From contig DASSNV010000187.1 in the NCBI GenBank assembly GCA_035701245.1, positions 1 to 9,386 of the forward strand: DNA of 9,386 bases, read 5' to 3'. The translations under genes were made by a program, and so were the position numbers. How positions within the stretch are numbered: position 1 is the stretch's first letter; every line of letters starts with the position of its first letter. Positions 6,693 to 9,386 of the stretch are shown piece by piece. Source of the stretch: UBA4720 sp035701245. Lineage in GTDB: Bacteria > Gemmatimonadota > Gemmatimonadetes > Gemmatimonadales > Gemmatimonadaceae. The notes beneath the pieces were generated by a model. That model was not told where the DNA came from, ran no database searches, and saw only the letters and a list, made by a program, of their open reading frames with translations.

Positions 6693-6768
6693 TGTCGGTT
6701 GTGGAGATCAGCGCCGGAATCGCGCGATCCGGGAGGGCACGTTTTTTTGCGATCGAGAGGCCAGCAAT
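6693..6768. other. Short spacer with an imperfect hairpin and a T7 run
   Basis: A spacer between two leftward glycosyltransferase genes. On the plus strand it contains CCGG, one extra A, the perfect palindrome ATCGCGCGAT (6719-6728) and CCGG (6729-6732), a stable stem with a bulge. Nine bases later comes a run of seven T (6742-6748). Read rightward this resembles a loose intrinsic terminator, but no rightward gene ends here. Read leftward, the A-run lies about 50 bases before the downstream ATG and the stem nearer to it. Confidence 0.3.
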
Positions 6769-7896
6769 CTAGCGCTGGGCGGCGCGGTGTGCCGCCGTCT
6801 TGTAAACGGCGTTCACAGCATCGGCCCAGGCAGCGTCGCTGAACGCCGAAATCAGTCGACCGCGCGCATGAAAGGAGCGCTCTCTGGCGGCGGCACGATT
6901 CTGTTGAATTTCACCAAGCGCGTTCGCTATTGCCGACGGATCGTCGGGACCAACCAGCAAAGCGTCCGCGTCGGTAAGAACATCCGGAACACCGCCCACG
7001 GTGGTGGCGACGATGGGCACTGATGCATCCATTGCCTCGAACAGCACTATTGGGGTGCCCTCGGTGCGAGAGCTGAGAACGAAGGCGTCGAAGGCGCTGA
7101 AGAGAGATGCGGCACCCGACACGGGGCCGTGCCAGGTGATTCGATCTACGACTCCCAGCTGGACGGCGAGCCGCCGCAGCGAATCCAGGTCGGGACCATC
7201 TCCAATGATCGAGAGAATCCAATTGTCGTCCGTCTCACTGAGCGCGCGGAGCATTACATCCGCTCCTTTTTCGTGAGATAGTCGGCCGACCCATCCCGCG
7301 ACGAGCTTCCCATCCGCAATCCCGAGGCGCTCGCGTGCGGCCGAGCGCTCGAGCTGAATCTCGCGCGTGAATCCATTCGGTATGCACGAGATGCGAGATC
7401 TGGGTACGCCCGCCGAAACAAGACGGTCGACGATCGGCGCAGCGACGGCGATTACACCGGCAGAGCGCCGGAGAGCGAAGCGCTGAATGACCTCGTTGAT
7501 GCGATTGCGAATTCCACCGCCCGTAAAACCGTGCACGGTGCTGACCATCGCGATCTTTGCCCGTCGCGCAGCGGCGCCGCCGATGACGTCGGAGCGATAG
7601 CCATGGGTATGCACGACATCTGGCTTGATCCGCGCGATCAAATCGCGAAGCGCGCGATATTCCTCGAGGTAGCTGCGGCCGCCAACGACGACTCGCGACA
7701 CGGGCACGCCGCGCGCCTCGAGACCAGCGATGAAGGGGTGATCGCGTTCGCTGCCCGGGTCAATGACCGCGGCGACGTGGACGCCGGCCTCTGCTTGCAT
7801 AGTGCTGAGCATCGTAACCACGCGCTCGAGCCCGCCTTCGCGGCTCGGCGCCAACACGTGAAGGACTCTGAGACGATCAGAGTGAACAGATTTCAC
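6769..7896 (-). CDS. Family 4 glycosyltransferase
   Basis: A retaining GT4 glycosyltransferase of GT-B fold, about 375 residues from the GTG chosen here. It is expected to transfer a sugar from a nucleotide sugar to the growing lipid-linked glycan in the cytoplasm. Motifs in order: LRVLHVLAPSREGGLERVV (9-27) with the N-terminal Gly-rich acceptor loop; PDVVHTHGYRSDV (92-104); CIPNG (171-175); GWVGRLSHEKGADVMLRAL (201-219); IGDGPD (231-236); and EGTPIVLFE (279-287), the complete E-x7-E nucleotide-sugar motif, followed by PIVATTVGGVPDVL. The frame is open upstream to an ATG at 8019, but those 41 codons look unlike the rest in base use and add nothing to the fold, which normally starts a few residues before the first strand; GTG 7896 is therefore preferred. 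It probably heads a two-gene leftward unit with the GT-B gene. No strong Shine-Dalgarno is visible. Confidence 0.88.
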   Translation of the reverse strand: MKSVHSDRLRVLHVLAPSREGGLERVVTMLSTMQAEAGVHVAAVIDPGSERDHPFIAGLEARGVPVSRVVVGGRSYLEEYRALRDLIARIKPDVVHTHGYRSDVIGGAAARRAKIAMVSTVHGFTGGGIRNRINEVIQRFALRRSAGVIAVAAPIVDRLVSAGVPRSRISCIPNGFTREIQLERSAARERLGIADGKLVAGWVGRLSHEKGADVMLRALSETDDNWILSIIGDGPDLDSLRRLAVQLGVVDRITWHGPVSGAASLFSAFDAFVLSSRTEGTPIVLFEAMDASVPIVATTVGGVPDVLTDADALLVGPDDPSAIANALGEIQQNRAAARERSFHARGRLISAFSDAAWADAVNAVYKTAAHRAAQR

Positions 7897-8203
7897 GGCT
7901 CGCGGGTAAACAAAAGAAATGCAGACACTTCCGGTCGGCGAATAGGCGTAGCCAATGGCCAAGTCTGCGGAGTCTCGCTGCGAAATTGAGCCGGTGGCAC
8001 ACTCCTCGCCGCCAAACATTGTGCCAAGTCAGGCGCATTTGTTGAGGCGGCATACGCGGGGTTGCCGCGGTAAAGCGCTGCAGCGCAATCAATAGATGTG
8101 ACACAACATTTGAGCAATCGTCGCCACGTTGTAAGCGAAAGACTCGTGTCTTCCGGAGCGGGTCTTGAAAAATAGAACGGCAGGATCGCGAGCCTCATTC
8201 GAG
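7897..8203. promoter_or_regulatory. Gene-free divergent region ahead of the riboswitch
   Basis: About 307 bases between the leftward GT4 gene and the rightward riboswitch/lipoprotein unit, with no supported gene (a leftward frame to 8019 may be part of the GT4 gene). It must carry promoters for both directions, but I see no convincing -35/-10 pair. Symmetric elements: the perfect 12-base palindrome GCGCTGCAGCGC (8075-8086), a stem CGCGG/CCGCG (8055-8059 and 8065-8069), a small hairpin AAGAC-TCGT-GTCTT (8139-8152) and CCTC-ATTC-GAGG (8193-8204) abutting the riboswitch. Confidence 0.4.
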
Positions 8204-8300
8204 GTGACCGACAAAGGCAAACCCGGCGAAAGCCGGCGACGCAAAGCTACGAGGCTACAGCGTATAACAATACGTCATGCCAGTCGAGCCGCCGACTCAC
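8204..8300 (+). ncRNA. Class I cyclic di-GMP riboswitch (GEMM-I)
   Basis: A leader RNA matching the GEMM-I aptamer, which binds cyclic di-GMP and controls the downstream gene. Conserved parts in order are GGCAAACC (8216-8223), a 5-bp stem CCGGC/GCCGG closed by a GAAA tetraloop (8223-8236), and GACGCAAAGC (8238-8247), which holds the intercalating A of the ligand pocket. A second arm is formed by GGC/GCC (8253-8255 with 8279-8281) and CGTAT-AACA-ATACG (8261-8274). The 3' closing segment is GCCGCCGAC (8288-8296), and GTGA/TCAC (8204-8207 with 8297-8300) can close the outer helix. The base just 5' of GCAAACC is G (8216), which by hand alignment to Vc2 suggests c-di-GMP rather than the cGAMP-binding variant; this needs a covariance alignment. 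The Shine-Dalgarno begins 7 bases after the end and no T-run terminator intervenes, so translational control is likely. The controlled gene is the Big_2 lipoprotein. Confidence 0.88.
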
Positions 8301-8306
8301 ACTACC

Positions 8307-8314
8307 GAGGAGGG
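8307..8314 (+). promoter_or_regulatory. Strong ribosome-binding site of the Big_2 lipoprotein
   Basis: GAGGAGGG, nine bases before the ATG at 8324 and seven bases after the riboswitch. It is the strongest Shine-Dalgarno in the window. It fixes the start codon and is the natural target for ligand-dependent sequestration. Weak pairing with the following GCTTCC is possible, as is pairing with the upstream CCTC at 8193-8196. Confidence 0.75.
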
Positions 8315-8323
8315 CGCGCTTCC

Positions 8324-9386
8324 ATGCGTACTTTATTCCTGGCAGTGACCGGCGCTGTGTTGGGGATCATTGCGTGCACCGCGGGCGGGACATCAACCCT
8401 TCCCGTCGAACGCACCCCGGTCGCTTCGGTCTCGATAACATTGCCGTCGCCGTCGATCATGGTCGGTCAAACGGAGAACGGCACCGCCGTCGCGCTCGAC
8501 GCCAGCGGTTCTCCCCTGCCCGGACGTTCGATAACCTGGCAGACATCCAGCGCCGCGATTGCGCACGTTGACGCGGCGGGAGTCATCTCCGGCATCGCTC
8601 CGGGTACTGCCACGATCAGTGCAGCCAGCGAAGGCGTCACCAACCAGGCCTCGCTCTCGGTCGTGGAGGCGCCGCCGGCGCCCGTTGCGAGCGTTTCAGT
8701 CGCGCTGGCATCGGGATCACTCAATCCGGGACAGACCACCCAGGCGACGGCAACTACCCGTGACGCCAGCAACAATGTCCTGTCCGGGCGCGCAGTAAGC
8801 TGGAGCTCGAGTGACAACTCGGTCGCAACTGTCAATTCCTCCGGCGTTGTCACCGCTGTTGCGGTGGGCTCCGCGCAGATCAAGGCGACAAGTGAAGGGC
8901 AAAATGGCAGCGCTACGTTGACCGTGACGACGGCGCCACCGGTCCCGGTCGCTTCTGTAAGCGTGTCGCTGGCAAACAATTCCCGCAATCCAGGCCAGAC
9001 CACCCAGGCGACGGCGACTACTCGCGACGCCAATAACAACGTTCTCACCGGACGGTCGATCAGCTGGAGCTCGAGCAACACCGCTGTCGCCACCGTCTCA
9101 GGGTCCGGGCTGGTGACCGCGGTAGCAGTCGGTACAGCTCAAATCAACGCTACCAGTGAGGGTCAGACTGGAAGCGCAACACTGACCGTTGCAGCACCAC
9201 CGCCGGTACCAGTAGCTTCTGTGTCCGTTTCGCTCGCCTCGAACTCCCTGAATCCGGGTCAAACCACTCAGGCGACGGCGACGACGCGAGATGCAAATAA
9301 CAACGTGCTCACCGGACGTGTGATCACGTGGAGCTCAAGCGACCCAGGAGTTGCTACAGTGTCATCGTCGGGCCTAGTCACTGCAA
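8324..9386 (+). CDS. Ig-like (Big_2) repeat lipoprotein, 3' end beyond the window
   Basis: The frame is open from ATG 8324 to the window end (354 codons, no stop), so the protein is longer than seen. The N-terminus MRTLFLAVTGAVLGIIAC is a lipoprotein signal peptide with lipobox IIAC, so Cys18 should be lipidated; an outer-membrane or surface location is inferred. After a short linker come 88-residue repeats starting at residues 32, 120, 208 and 296 (DNA 8417, 8681, 8945, 9209), the last cut by the window edge. Each has the bacterial Ig-like group 2 pattern: PVASVSVxL, GQTTQATATTRD, VLTGRxIxWSSS, VATVSSSGLVTAVAVGTA and ATSEGQxGSATLTV, ending in a Pro-rich hinge. The first repeat is divergent and the others are close copies. 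Such domains act as stalks in adhesins, intimin-like and matrix proteins; no effector domain is visible yet. A c-di-GMP riboswitch and a strong ribosome-binding site precede it. Confidence 0.93.
   Translation, partial: MRTLFLAVTGAVLGIIACTAGGTSTLPVERTPVASVSITLPSPSIMVGQTENGTAVALDASGSPLPGRSITWQTSSAAIAHVDAAGVISGIAPGTATISAASEGVTNQASLSVVEAPPAPVASVSVALASGSLNPGQTTQATATTRDASNNVLSGRAVSWSSSDNSVATVNSSGVVTAVAVGSAQIKATSEGQNGSATLTVTTAPPVPVASVSVSLANNSRNPGQTTQATATTRDANNNVLTGRSISWSSSNTAVATVSGSGLVTAVAVGTAQINATSEGQTGSATLTVAAPPPVPVASVSVSLASNSLNPGQTTQATATTRDANNNVLTGRVITWSSSDPGVATVSSSGLVTA
8417..9386 (+). repeat. Tandem 264-bp coding repeats (Big_2 units)
   Basis: Four in-phase units of exactly 264 bases (88 codons): 8417-8680, 8681-8944, 8945-9208 and 9209 onward (178 bases visible). 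Unit 1 is divergent in protein sequence. Units 2 to 4 are highly similar in protein but use different synonymous codons at many positions, so DNA identity is much lower than protein identity. Confidence 0.95.

Noticed and set aside
7897..8019. N-terminal extension of the GT4 gene to ATG 8019
   Set aside because: The 41 extra codons have different base use and precede the normal first strand of the fold. It remains possible, but GTG 7896 is the better start.
8467..9093. Leftward 208-codon frame with internally repeated sequence
   Set aside because: The repetition only mirrors the Big_2 units on the other strand. The lipoprotein frame has a signal peptide, ribosome-binding site and riboswitch.
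8417..9386. CRISPR-like array
   Set aside because: The repeats are 264 bases, contiguous and in frame, and encode Ig-like domains; there are no short repeats with unique spacers.
1..9386. Insertion sequences, transposases, attachment sites, tRNA or rRNA genes
   Set aside because: No transposase-like protein, terminal inverted repeat pair, or tRNA/rRNA-like segment was seen on either strand.

Overview
The window is a high-GC (roughly 60 %), gene-dense piece of an exopolysaccharide or cell-envelope glycan locus. The organism is probably a member of the Gemmatimonadota or a similar environmental, outer-membrane-bearing phylum. That is an inference from the style of the tandem Ig-like (Big_2) lipoprotein, the mix of glycosyltransferases and the codon use; no phylogenetic marker gene is present.

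Left part (1-4548). The 3' end of a membrane sugar-phosphate transferase, the enzyme that starts a lipid-linked repeat unit, runs rightward into the window. It meets a leftward series: a GT2 glycosyltransferase (313-1395); a small GT-A-like protein that has lost its catalytic motifs (1405-1878); a processive-type membrane GT2 (2075-3247); and a polysaccharide deacetylase (3463-4548). The two larger gaps in this series (1879-2074 and 3248-3462) hold palindromes and have no convincing ORF.

Middle part (4549-7896). A FemAB/GNAT-like acyltransferase (4621-5715) is read divergently from the deacetylase. It ends tail to tail, with overlapping stop codons, against a GT-B glycosyltransferase (5712-6692). 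Upstream of that lies a classical GT4 glycosyltransferase (6769-7896). Together the enzymes cover initiation, sugar addition, possible polymerisation, deacetylation and acyl modification of one surface polysaccharide. No flippase, Wzy-type polymerase or export protein is visible, so the locus must continue outside the window.

Right part (7897-9386). A gene-free stretch of about 300 bases leads into a well-formed class I cyclic di-GMP (GEMM-I) riboswitch at about 8204-8300. Seven bases later come a strong Shine-Dalgarno sequence and then a lipoprotein built of 88-residue Big_2 repeats, still open at the window edge. A second-messenger RNA sensor placed in front of a surface repeat protein, beside an exopolysaccharide locus, is the most interesting feature here: it suggests that c-di-GMP controls a matrix or adhesion protein post-transcriptionally.

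Start codons were chosen by hand. Those of the deacetylase (TTG) and the GT4 enzyme (GTG) differ from the longest open frame, for reasons given in their entries.
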